Positions 7,217-14,403 of a DNA stretch of 64,000 bases are shown piece after piece; the first letter of the stretch is position 1; every line of letters begins with the position of its first letter. Source of the stretch: DASXMT01 sp963755985 (GTDB lineage Bacteria > Actinomycetota > Acidimicrobiia > Acidimicrobiales > RAAP-2); the NCBI GenBank assembly GCA_963755985.1, contig CAVWLO010000002.1:186001-250000 (forward strand). Reading direction: 5' to 3'. Under the pieces are notes generated by a model. It made no database searches. It was not told the DNA's origin and saw only the letters and a program-made list of their open reading frames with translations. Both the position numbers and the translations under genes were made by a program.

Positions 7217-8866
7217 GTGCTCGACCCACGGCTTCTCCACTACGCCCAGGCCACTCGGCGCTATCTGGTGGTGGCCGTGGCCATCGGGTGTTTGACCGCC
7301 ATGCTGGTCATCGCCCAGGCCTGGCTGCTGGCCAACGTCGTTGCCGGCGCATTCGTCCACCACAAGGGTTTGGCTGAGCTCAAGGTCCCGCTCGTGCTCC
7401 TGTTGGGAGTGATCATCGGTCGGGCCGCCCTCGGTTGGGCATCCGAGCTCGCCGCCCATCGCGCCTCGGCTTCGGCCAAGTCCGATCTTCGTACCGCCCT
7501 GGTCGGGCGGATCGCCGTCTTGGGCCCGGCTCTCCTCGACCGGGAAGGGAGCGGGAGCCTGGCCGTGCTCGCCACCACCGGAATCGATTCGCTCGATGAC
7601 TACTTCGCCCGCTACCTCCCCCAGCTCCTGCTGGCCGTGGTCGTGCCGCTCGCCGTCATCGCCGCCGTCGTCGGGATGGACTGGGTCTCGGCCATCATCA
7701 TCGCCGTCACCGTCCCACTCATTCCCGTGTTCATGGCCTTGGTGGGTGCCTCGACCCGGCAACGAACCGAGCGCCAGCTCCGCTCCCTCCAGCGTCTCGC
7801 CGGTCACTTCCTGGACGTGGTGGCTGGTCTGCCCACCCTGAAGGTGTTCGGGCGGGCGAAGGCGCAAGCTGCCGCCATCAAGGAGGTCACCGGCGAATAC
7901 CGGGAGGCGACCATGTCCACCCTCAAGGTGGCCTTTCTCTCCTCCCTGATCCTCGAACTGCTCGCCACCATCTCGGTGGCGTTGGTGGCGGTGGCTGTGG
8001 GGCTCCGTTTGCTGGGTGGACATCTCGGCTTCGAAACGGCGCTCTTCGTGCTGGTCCTGGCGCCCGAGGCCTATCTCCCGCTCAGACTGCTGGGCGCCAA
8101 CTTCCATGCCAGTGCCGACGGGGTCAAGGCCGCTCAAGAGGTCTTCGCCGTCCTCGAGCGCCCGTTGCCGACTCGGGGCACACGTCGCGACCTACCCGAC
8201 CCCGCCCGACAGCCCATCGTGGTCGAGGGGCTCGAAGTGACCTTTCCTGGGCGTCGACTCCCTGCCCTGAGTGAGACGTCGCTCACCGTGGACCCCGGAG
8301 GTGTGCTGGTCCTCGCCGGGCCGAGTGGGTGCGGTAAGTCGACCCTTCTCGGAGTCCTGCTCGGCCTGGTCACCCCGACCGCCGGGACGGTCCGGGTGGG
8401 AGACCTCGACCTGGCCGATCTCGACCCCGATTCGTGGCGGTCCTCGCTGGCCTGGGTTCCCCAGCGCCCGCACCTCTTCGCTGCGTCAGTCGCCGACAAT
8501 GTGCGTCTCGGCCGCCGCGACGCCTCCGTCGAGGAGGTTCGACAAGCCACGGCCGACGCCGGGTTGGACCCGGTGATCGACCGTTTGCCTGCCGGTTTGG
8601 ACACCATGCTCGGTGAACGGGGCGCAGGGCTCTCTGCCGGAGAACGACAACGCGTGGCCCTGGCTCGCGCCTTCGTGCGCAACGCCCCACTCTTGTTGCT
8701 CGACGAGCCCACGGCGAACCTCGATGGACGGACCGAAGAGGCCATCCTGTCGACACTCTCCCGGCTCATCGAGGGCCGAACGGTGATCATGGCCGCCCAC
8801 CGGTCCTCGCTCCTGGCCATGGGTGACCGGGTCGTCCGTCTGGTGCCGGAGCTGGCGGCCCGGTGA
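7217..8866 (+). CDS. cydD: ABC exporter CydD (cytochrome bd maturation)
   Basis: A 549-residue half-transporter with an N-terminal six-helix membrane domain and a C-terminal nucleotide-binding domain. With CydC it forms the heterodimer required for assembly of cytochrome bd (thiol export / haem-linked role in known systems). Walker A GPSGCGKST, the signature LSAGERQ and Walker B LLLLDEPT are all present. GTG 7217 begins VLDPRLLHYAQ and is preceded by AAGGGG; upstream in-frame starts would overlap palindrome site 3. Its stop overlaps the start of cydC by GTGA, implying translational coupling. First gene of cydDCAB. Confidence 0.9.
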   Translation: MLDPRLLHYAQATRRYLVVAVAIGCLTAMLVIAQAWLLANVVAGAFVHHKGLAELKVPLVLLLGVIIGRAALGWASELAAHRASASAKSDLRTALVGRIAVLGPALLDREGSGSLAVLATTGIDSLDDYFARYLPQLLLAVVVPLAVIAAVVGMDWVSAIIIAVTVPLIPVFMALVGASTRQRTERQLRSLQRLAGHFLDVVAGLPTLKVFGRAKAQAAAIKEVTGEYREATMSTLKVAFLSSLILELLATISVALVAVAVGLRLLGGHLGFETALFVLVLAPEAYLPLRLLGANFHASADGVKAAQEVFAVLERPLPTRGTRRDLPDPARQPIVVEGLEVTFPGRRLPALSETSLTVDPGGVLVLAGPSGCGKSTLLGVLLGLVTPTAGTVRVGDLDLADLDPDSWRSSLAWVPQRPHLFAASVADNVRLGRRDASVEEVRQATADAGLDPVIDRLPAGLDTMLGERGAGLSAGERQRVALARAFVRNAPLLLLDEPTANLDGRTEEAILSTLSRLIEGRTVIMAAHRSSLLAMGDRVVRLVPELAAR

Positions 8867-10755
8867 CGACCCTCAGCGCCGAGGCCACCAGCGAGGGCGC
8901 GGCCCGAACACGGGCCGACACCGCGGATGACCCCGCCGTGGCCCCTCTTGCCCGTACCTTGGCTCTCGTCCGGCCGGCCGCCGGCCGCCTCGTCTTGGCC
9001 TCGCTGCTCGGGGCCGGAGCCGTTGGCGCGGCCATCGGCCTTATGGCCACCTCGGCCTGGCTGATCTCGAGGGCTGCCCAACACCCCTCGGAATCGACGC
9101 TGGCCGTCGCCATCGTCGGCGTGCAGTTCTTCGGGCTGTCCCGAGGCTTCTTCCGCTACGGGGAGCGCCTGGTCGGCCACGACGCAGCCTTTCGGGCTCT
9201 GGCCGACCTCCGGGTGCGGGTGTACCGCAGCCTGGAACGTCTGGCGCCGTCGGGACTGCCCGCCTTCCGTAGCGGCGATCTGCTGGCCCGGGTCGTCGCC
9301 GATGTCGACTCGCTGCAGGACCTGATGCTGCGGGTCATGCCACCCTTCGTCATCGCCGTAACGGTCGGTACCGCAACCGTTGCCCTCGTGTGGTGGATAC
9401 TGCCGGCGGCCGGACTCGTCCTTTTGGTGTCCCTGCTCCTGGCCGCCACCCTCTGCCCCTACCTGACCGGCATGTTGGCCCGTCGGCGTGAGGCCCGGTC
9501 GGCCACGGCACGCGGGGAGCTCACCGCTTCAGTGGTGGACCTGATCGACGGTGCCTCAGAGCTCATCGTCAACGGGGCAACCGACGACCAGCTCGCTCGG
9601 ATCCGCCTGGCTGACTTCGAGCTGACGTCGATTGCCGGCGCCTCCGCCACCACGACCGGGATCGGTCTGGGCCTGACGACCTTGTTCGCCGGTCTCGCCA
9701 CCTGGGGTGGGCTCGTGGTGGGCGTGCCGGCCGTCCATTCCGGGCGCCTGGGCGGTCCATACCTTGCCGTCATCGCCCTCATACCCCTGGCCGCGTTCGA
9801 GCTGGTGGTGAACCTTCCCGTGGCCACGCAGGCTTTGCCGAGAACTCGACGGGCGGCAGCCCGGGTCTTCGCCGTCACTGACGCACCGGTGCCGGTCTGC
9901 GACCCGACGGACCCGGTCGCCCTCCCCGCGCCGCCCTGCGGGCTGGCGGCGCGTTCGGTCTGGGCCGGCTATCCCGGGGACCGGTCCCTGGTCCTCCGGG
10001 GGGTCGACCTCACTCTCGGCCCCGGGAAGCGGGTGGCCGTGATCGGCGCCAGTGGAGCGGGCAAGTCCTCCCTGGCCGCAACCCTGCTCCGCTTCCTGGC
10101 CTACGAGTCCGGCTCGGTAACCCTGGAGAAGGTCGAGCTCGACCGGCTGGCCGGAGATGACGTTCGGTCGGTCGTGGGCCTGGTCGGGCAGGAGGCCCAC
10201 CTGTTCGATACCACCCTGGCCGAGAACCTGCGGATCGGACGGAGGTCTGCTTCCGATGCCGACCTGGAAGAGGTGCTGCACCGTGTCGGACTGGCCGACT
10301 GGCTCCATGGTTTGCCCAAGGGTTTGGAAACCGAGGTGGGTCGGAACGGTGGTCGGCTCTCCAGTGGTCAGCGCCAGCGAGTGGCAGTGGGGCGAGCATT
10401 CCTGGCCGATTTCCCCATACTGGTGCTCGACGAGCCTGTCGAGCACCTTGATCCACTGGCGGCCGACACCATGACGGCTGATCTGCTGGCCCTGACCTCC
10501 GGCCGTTCGACCGTGCTGATCACCCACCGCCTGGCCGGGTTGGAGAGCGTGGACGAGATCCTCGTGATGGCCGGGGGCCAGGTGCTCGAGCGGGGAACCC
10601 ATGACGAGCTCCTCGCTCTCGGCCGTCGTTACTGCGAGCTGTGGTGGGACGAGATGCGAACCGATCGGGAGGCTGTGGAACCCGATCTTCCAACGAATAG
10701 GCCCGGGTCGGCCCTCGACCCGAGCGTGGCCAGTGAAGGGACGATCGACGTATGA
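8863..10755 (+). CDS. cydC: ABC exporter CydC (cytochrome bd maturation)
   Basis: A 630-residue partner of CydD with the same layout: membrane helices, then an ATPase domain with Walker A GASGAGKSS (about residues 395-403), signature LSSGQRQ and Walker B LVLDEP. The heterodimer is needed for cytochrome bd assembly. GTG 8863 overlaps the cydD stop and its own stop overlaps the cydA ATG (ATGA), so the four cyd genes should be translated as one coupled unit. The order cydD-cydC-cydA-cydB differs from the cydABDC order common in other actinobacteria. Confidence 0.9.
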   Translation: MTTLSAEATSEGAARTRADTADDPAVAPLARTLALVRPAAGRLVLASLLGAGAVGAAIGLMATSAWLISRAAQHPSESTLAVAIVGVQFFGLSRGFFRYGERLVGHDAAFRALADLRVRVYRSLERLAPSGLPAFRSGDLLARVVADVDSLQDLMLRVMPPFVIAVTVGTATVALVWWILPAAGLVLLVSLLLAATLCPYLTGMLARRREARSATARGELTASVVDLIDGASELIVNGATDDQLARIRLADFELTSIAGASATTTGIGLGLTTLFAGLATWGGLVVGVPAVHSGRLGGPYLAVIALIPLAAFELVVNLPVATQALPRTRRAAARVFAVTDAPVPVCDPTDPVALPAPPCGLAARSVWAGYPGDRSLVLRGVDLTLGPGKRVAVIGASGAGKSSLAATLLRFLAYESGSVTLEKVELDRLAGDDVRSVVGLVGQEAHLFDTTLAENLRIGRRSASDADLEEVLHRVGLADWLHGLPKGLETEVGRNGGRLSSGQRQRVAVGRAFLADFPILVLDEPVEHLDPLAADTMTADLLALTSGRSTVLITHRLAGLESVDEILVMAGGQVLERGTHDELLALGRRYCELWWDEMRTDREAVEPDLPTNRPGSALDPSVASEGTIDV

Positions 10756-12203
10756 ACACCGACCTGGCCCGATGGCAGTTCGCCACCACGAGCATCTATC
10801 ACTTCCTCTTCGTGCCCGTCACCATCGGCCTGTCATTTCTGGTGGCCCTGCTTCAGACGACCTGGCACCGCAACGGGGAGGAGGTCTACCGGCGCTTGAC
10901 CCGGTTCTTCGGGACGCTGTTGCTCATCAACGTGGCCATCGGCGTGGTCACCGGATTGGTCCAGGAGTTCGAGTTCGGCATGAACTGGTCGGCCTACTCG
11001 CGCTACGTCGGCAGCGTCTTCGGGGGCCCTCTGGCCATGGAGGGACTGCTCGCCTTCTTCGTCGAGTCGACCTTCCTCGGCCTTTGGATCTTTGGCTGGA
11101 ACCGGCTCTCAAAGCGACTGCATCTGGCCTGCATCTGGCTGGTGGCCGGGGCGGCACTGCTCTCGGGTGCCTTCATCATGGCCGCCAACTCCTGGATGCA
11201 GCACCCGGTCGGCTACGTCCTGGGTCCGAACAAGGTGCCACAGCTGAACAACGTCTGGGCTCTGTTCACCAACCCGGTCTTTCTCTGGGGCTACACCCAC
11301 GTTGTGCTGGCCTCCCTCGTCACCGGCGCACTGGTCATGCTGGCCGTGTCGGCTTGGCACCTGAAACGCAGATCTGAGGTCGATGCGTTCCGACGCACGG
11401 CCACGATCTCGCTCGTCATCCTGCTACCGGCGGTCATCCTGGCCATGTTCGTGGGTAGCGAGCTCGGTGTGGTCGAGGGCAAATACCAGCCCATGAAGAT
11501 CGCCGCGGCCGAGGCCTTGTGGAACACCTGCGATTCGCACTGCCCCTTCTCGATGATCCAGATCGGCGGGGGTAACAACGACCAGACGCCGACTCAGATC
11601 ATCAACATACCCGACCTCCTCTCCATCCTGGCCACCAACCACCTCGACGGAAAGGTCGAAGGCCTCAACCAGATCCAGGCCCAGTACGTGCAGCAATACG
11701 GGCCCGGCAACTACGTCCCCGATGTCTTCATTCAGTACTGGAGCATGCGGGTCATGGCTTATGTGGCCTCGCTCGTATTCCTTCTCGCCCTCTGGGGGGC
11801 GTGGGCCATACGGCGACACACGCTCGAGCGATCCACATGGTTCCTGCGCATCGCCGTCTGGGCTGTCGTTGCCCCGTTCCTCATGAACACGGCCGGTTGG
11901 CTCTTGACCGAGAGCGGCCGCCAGCCCTGGATCGTACAGGGGCTCATGAAGACGGCCGACGGGGTCTCTCCATCGGTGACCACCACCGACATCTGGATCT
12001 CGCTGGCTGTCTTCGTCACCATCTACATCGCCCTCGGGGCTGCCGATTTGTTCCTCATGATTCGCTACGGGCGCCGACAGTTGGAACCCGAAGGCACGGG
12101 AGGTGACCGCGGAGGCGGCCCGGATCGTCCCGAGGGTGAGGGCGGTGCCTCAGTTGAGGATTCGTCAGTCGAGTCCGAGCGCCTACCCGCGCTCGTCTAT
12201 TAG
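10752..12203 (+). CDS. cydA: Cytochrome bd ubiquinol/menaquinol oxidase subunit I
   Basis: A 483-residue integral membrane subunit of cytochrome bd, the high-affinity terminal oxidase that reduces oxygen with quinol electrons. SIYHFLF supplies the N-terminal haem-ligand His (residue 17). The quinol loop keeps the family Lys and Glu in KIAAAEALW. GRQPWIVQGLMKT (about 388-400) is the C-terminal family signature near the haem b558 Met. Length fits the short Q-loop type. It overlaps cydC by four bases and is nine bases from cydB. Confidence 0.95.
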   Translation: MNTDLARWQFATTSIYHFLFVPVTIGLSFLVALLQTTWHRNGEEVYRRLTRFFGTLLLINVAIGVVTGLVQEFEFGMNWSAYSRYVGSVFGGPLAMEGLLAFFVESTFLGLWIFGWNRLSKRLHLACIWLVAGAALLSGAFIMAANSWMQHPVGYVLGPNKVPQLNNVWALFTNPVFLWGYTHVVLASLVTGALVMLAVSAWHLKRRSEVDAFRRTATISLVILLPAVILAMFVGSELGVVEGKYQPMKIAAAEALWNTCDSHCPFSMIQIGGGNNDQTPTQIINIPDLLSILATNHLDGKVEGLNQIQAQYVQQYGPGNYVPDVFIQYWSMRVMAYVASLVFLLALWGAWAIRRHTLERSTWFLRIAVWAVVAPFLMNTAGWLLTESGRQPWIVQGLMKTADGVSPSVTTTDIWISLAVFVTIYIALGAADLFLMIRYGRRQLEPEGTGGDRGGGPDRPEGEGGASVEDSSVESERLPALVY

Positions 12204-12211
12204 GAGCGGGC

Positions 12212-13279
12212 ATGCAACATCTGAGCACCGTCTGGTTCATCATCGATGCCATCTTCTGGGTCGGCTTCTTCGTCCTCGAGGGGTTCGACTTCGGCGTGGG
12301 CATGCTGCACTCCTTTGTCGGCAAGACCGACGGCGAGCGACGGGTGGCCATCAACGCCATCGGGCCGTTCTGGGACGGCAATGAGGTATGGCTGGTGGTC
12401 GCCGCCGCGGCCATCTTCGCCGCCTTTCCGGGTTGGTATGCCACCATGTTCTCGACGTTCTACCTGGCCATGGTGATCCTTCTGCTCGCCTTGATCGTCC
12501 GGGGCGTGTCCTTCGAGTACCAACGGAAAGTGGACGATCGGCGATGGCGGACTACCTTCCGATGGACCTTGACCATCGGAAGCGCCCTGATTCCCCTGCT
12601 CATCGGACTGGCCCTCGGTGACCTCGTCCACGGGCTGCCGATCGACAAGGCCCACAACTACACGGGTGGATTCTTCGGGCTCTTCACCCCATTTGGGGTG
12701 TGGACCGGCGTGACATTCCTCGTCTTGTCCCTGCTCATGGGGTCCACCTACCTGGCCCTCAAGACAACCGGGACCTTCCACGACCGGACCGCACGCTGGT
12801 CGGAGTGGATCGGTTACCTGTCCGTCGTGGTCGTGTTGGCCTTCGTCTTGTGGACGCACATCGGTGTGGGGTCGGGATTCGTCCCCAACCCACTGGAGGC
12901 GTTTGCCGTCCTGGCCGTCATCGGAGCCGCGTGGGGTGCGAGCAGTCTGAAGGAGGGATGGGCGTTTCTTGCCGCCGCCCTGGGCATGGCCGCCTCGGTC
13001 GGCTCCATTTTCGTCGAGCTGTACCCGAGCGTCTTTGTGTCGACGACCAGCGCGGCCTACAACCTGACCGTCGCCAACACTGCGAGCCCGTCCTACACCC
13101 TCAAATTGATGACCGTGGTGGCGGCGATCGCCTTCCCATTGATACTGCTGTATCAGGGTTGGAGCTACCACGTCTTCCGGGCGCGCTTGCGCGCTCCCAG
13201 GCAGGCCGATCCGTCAGTCGAATCCGAAGGCACCCCGACGATGACCCCGGTTCCAGCTCCACCGGCGAGCGATCGGTAG
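12212..13279 (+). CDS. cydB: Cytochrome bd oxidase subunit II
   Basis: A 355-residue multipass membrane protein. The N-terminal WFIIDAIFWVGFFVLEGFDF and GPFWDGNEVWLV motifs are diagnostic of CydB, the scaffold subunit paired with CydA. Nine or so hydrophobic helices are visible. The C-terminal tail (about 25 residues) is polar and Pro-rich. It closes the cydDCAB operon and converges on the DUF1269-type gene 45 bp away. Confidence 0.94.
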   Translation: MQHLSTVWFIIDAIFWVGFFVLEGFDFGVGMLHSFVGKTDGERRVAINAIGPFWDGNEVWLVVAAAAIFAAFPGWYATMFSTFYLAMVILLLALIVRGVSFEYQRKVDDRRWRTTFRWTLTIGSALIPLLIGLALGDLVHGLPIDKAHNYTGGFFGLFTPFGVWTGVTFLVLSLLMGSTYLALKTTGTFHDRTARWSEWIGYLSVVVVLAFVLWTHIGVGSGFVPNPLEAFAVLAVIGAAWGASSLKEGWAFLAAALGMAASVGSIFVELYPSVFVSTTSAAYNLTVANTASPSYTLKLMTVVAAIAFPLILLYQGWSYHVFRARLRAPRQADPSVESEGTPTMTPVPAPPASDR

Positions 13280-13323
13280 AGCCTGACGTCGAGGGCGCAC
13301 GTGCCGACTCGCGGTCCCTTCGG

Positions 13324-13833
13324 CTAGCTGACGTCTTCGGCCGCCTGGCGGACGGCATCGTCGACGTCTTTGACGCTGACACCGAGGTCCTTGGCCACCT
13401 TCTTCTCGGCCTTCAGCGTCGCCTTGGCCAGGGCCGCCTCCACCGTGGAGTCACCGACGACGACAAGTGCCGCTTGGCCGTCGTCGATGATGTCCCCGAA
13501 TTCCTTGACGTCGGCCCGGGACATGCCTCGCCACAGGTGGCCACTCACACCTCCGACGGCTGCGCCGACGATGGCCGTGGCGATGATCGAGGGGGGAAAG
13601 AGGATGCCGACTACTGCGCCTGCCGCTGCGCCCCCCCACGCCCCGTGGCGGGTGGCCATCTCGTCCTTGTTGACATGGACCTTTCCGGCATCGTCCTTCG
13701 AGACCACGGCGCTGTCATAGGTCCCGATGGCCCCAGCCGAATGAAGGTCCCGCACGATCGCGTAGTCGTCGTACGCCGCCGCCTCGCTCGGATAGGTCCC
13801 GATGAAGATGAAGACGCCGTCTGGCTTGGCCAT
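13324..13833 (-). CDS. DUF1269-type stress membrane protein
   Basis: A 169-residue protein resembling the DUF1269 family: an N-terminal ferredoxin-like portion (FIFIGTYPSEAAAYDDYAIV), a central Gly/Ala-rich hydrophobic hairpin (about 65-97, GAWGGAAAGAVVGILFPP) and a charged C-terminal part ending in an amphipathic helix. Family members are often stress-associated and of unknown biochemical role. Start ATG 13833. Palindrome site 4 lies about 95 bp upstream with a CACCAT hexamer 22 bp beyond it, so it appears to be a separate member of the regulon. Confidence 0.7.
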   Translation of the reverse strand: MAKPDGVFIFIGTYPSEAAAYDDYAIVRDLHSAGAIGTYDSAVVSKDDAGKVHVNKDEMATRHGAWGGAAAGAVVGILFPPSIIATAIVGAAVGGVSGHLWRGMSRADVKEFGDIIDDGQAALVVVGDSTVEAALAKATLKAEKKVAKDLGVSVKDVDDAVRQAAEDVS

Positions 13834-13928
13834 GTTCCACTCCTAGGTTCGTCCCGTCCACCTGGCTGCGTCGATGGTGGATGTGCGGTGAGTTTGAGCC
13901 ATGGTGACACCCCCGACCCGTCGATTCG

Positions 13929-13945
13929 TCACCCTTCGTGGGTGA
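13929..13945. promoter_or_regulatory. Palindrome site 4 (TCACCC-N5-GGGTGA)
   Basis: Perfect arms, TCACCC TTCGT GGGTGA. It lies between the 3' end of the small unnamed protein gene and the start of the DUF1269-type gene. A weak -10-like CACCAT (13901-13906) follows 22 bp away on the minus strand. Confidence 0.65.
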
Positions 13946-13973
13946 TTGGGCGCCACCCAGGAGATGGGGGTGG

Positions 13974-14213
13974 TCAAACGTCGTCGCGACGGCGGCGGGG
14001 TTCAGAGGTGGGGACGGCGTTGACCGAGACCAGCTCGATGTTGAGGTCCCGCAGCAGCTCGAGGGTGCTGTGCAGACCGGACTGGTCGCGGACCCACCCG
14101 ACCAGGTGGGTCGCGCCGTGCTCAACGCGCGTGACATCGAACCCTTCGAAAGCGGCAGCAAGGGTCGGGCTCAGCCTTCCCCGCACCACCAGTTCGTAGT
14201 TCCCGGCTGTCAC
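13974..14213 (-). CDS. Small unnamed protein, divergent partner of the LAL regulator
   Basis: A 79-residue soluble protein beginning at GTG 14213 with GAGAGGACC upstream. Its pattern (YELVVRGRLSPTLAAAFEGF ... HLVGWVRDQSGLHSTLELLR ... LNIELVSVN) reads as a beta-alpha-beta small domain, perhaps a dimeric ferredoxin-like or ACT-like fold; I know no function. It is divergent from the large regulator with palindrome site 5 between them. A close paralogue at 32388-32642 shares about two thirds of its residues and sits beside a broken copy of the same regulator, so the two genes travel as a pair and may act together. Confidence 0.75.
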   Translation of the reverse strand: MTAGNYELVVRGRLSPTLAAAFEGFDVTRVEHGATHLVGWVRDQSGLHSTLELLRDLNIELVSVNAVPTSEPRRRRDDV

Positions 14214-14322
14214 TGCGGTCCTCTCCCATCCCCAGTCGGTGCCAATCAGGCTCTGAGCAAGATGGCACCTAATGCCCTGCGTGGGTTACCCACCACCATG
14301 GCGTGGCAAACGGCCAGCGTCC

Positions 14323-14339
14323 TCATCCCGTAAGGGTGA
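14323..14339. promoter_or_regulatory. Palindrome site 5 (TCATCC-N5-GGGTGA)
   Basis: TCATCC CGTAA GGGTGA in the promoter of the LAL regulator. TATGCT (14359-14364), a good -10 match, follows 19 bp downstream, and ATG 14404 is 65 bp downstream. This suggests autoregulation. A different perfect inverted repeat, GTGGGTTACCCAC (14281-14293), lies 30 bp upstream. Confidence 0.7.
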
Positions 14340-14403
14340 TTTTTGGTTTGCTCGGCGCTATGCTGCCGCCTGCGGCCAGGTCCGTGAACAGCTGCGGAGA
14401 GCC

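Noticed and set aside
14281..14293. GTGGGTTACCCAC, a perfect inverted repeat near site 5, considered as a second operator type
   Set aside because: Its arms are GGGT outward of a single base, not the TCACCC-N5-GGGTGA layout, and I found no second copy with the same spacing. It could be a binding site but one copy is not enough to claim it.
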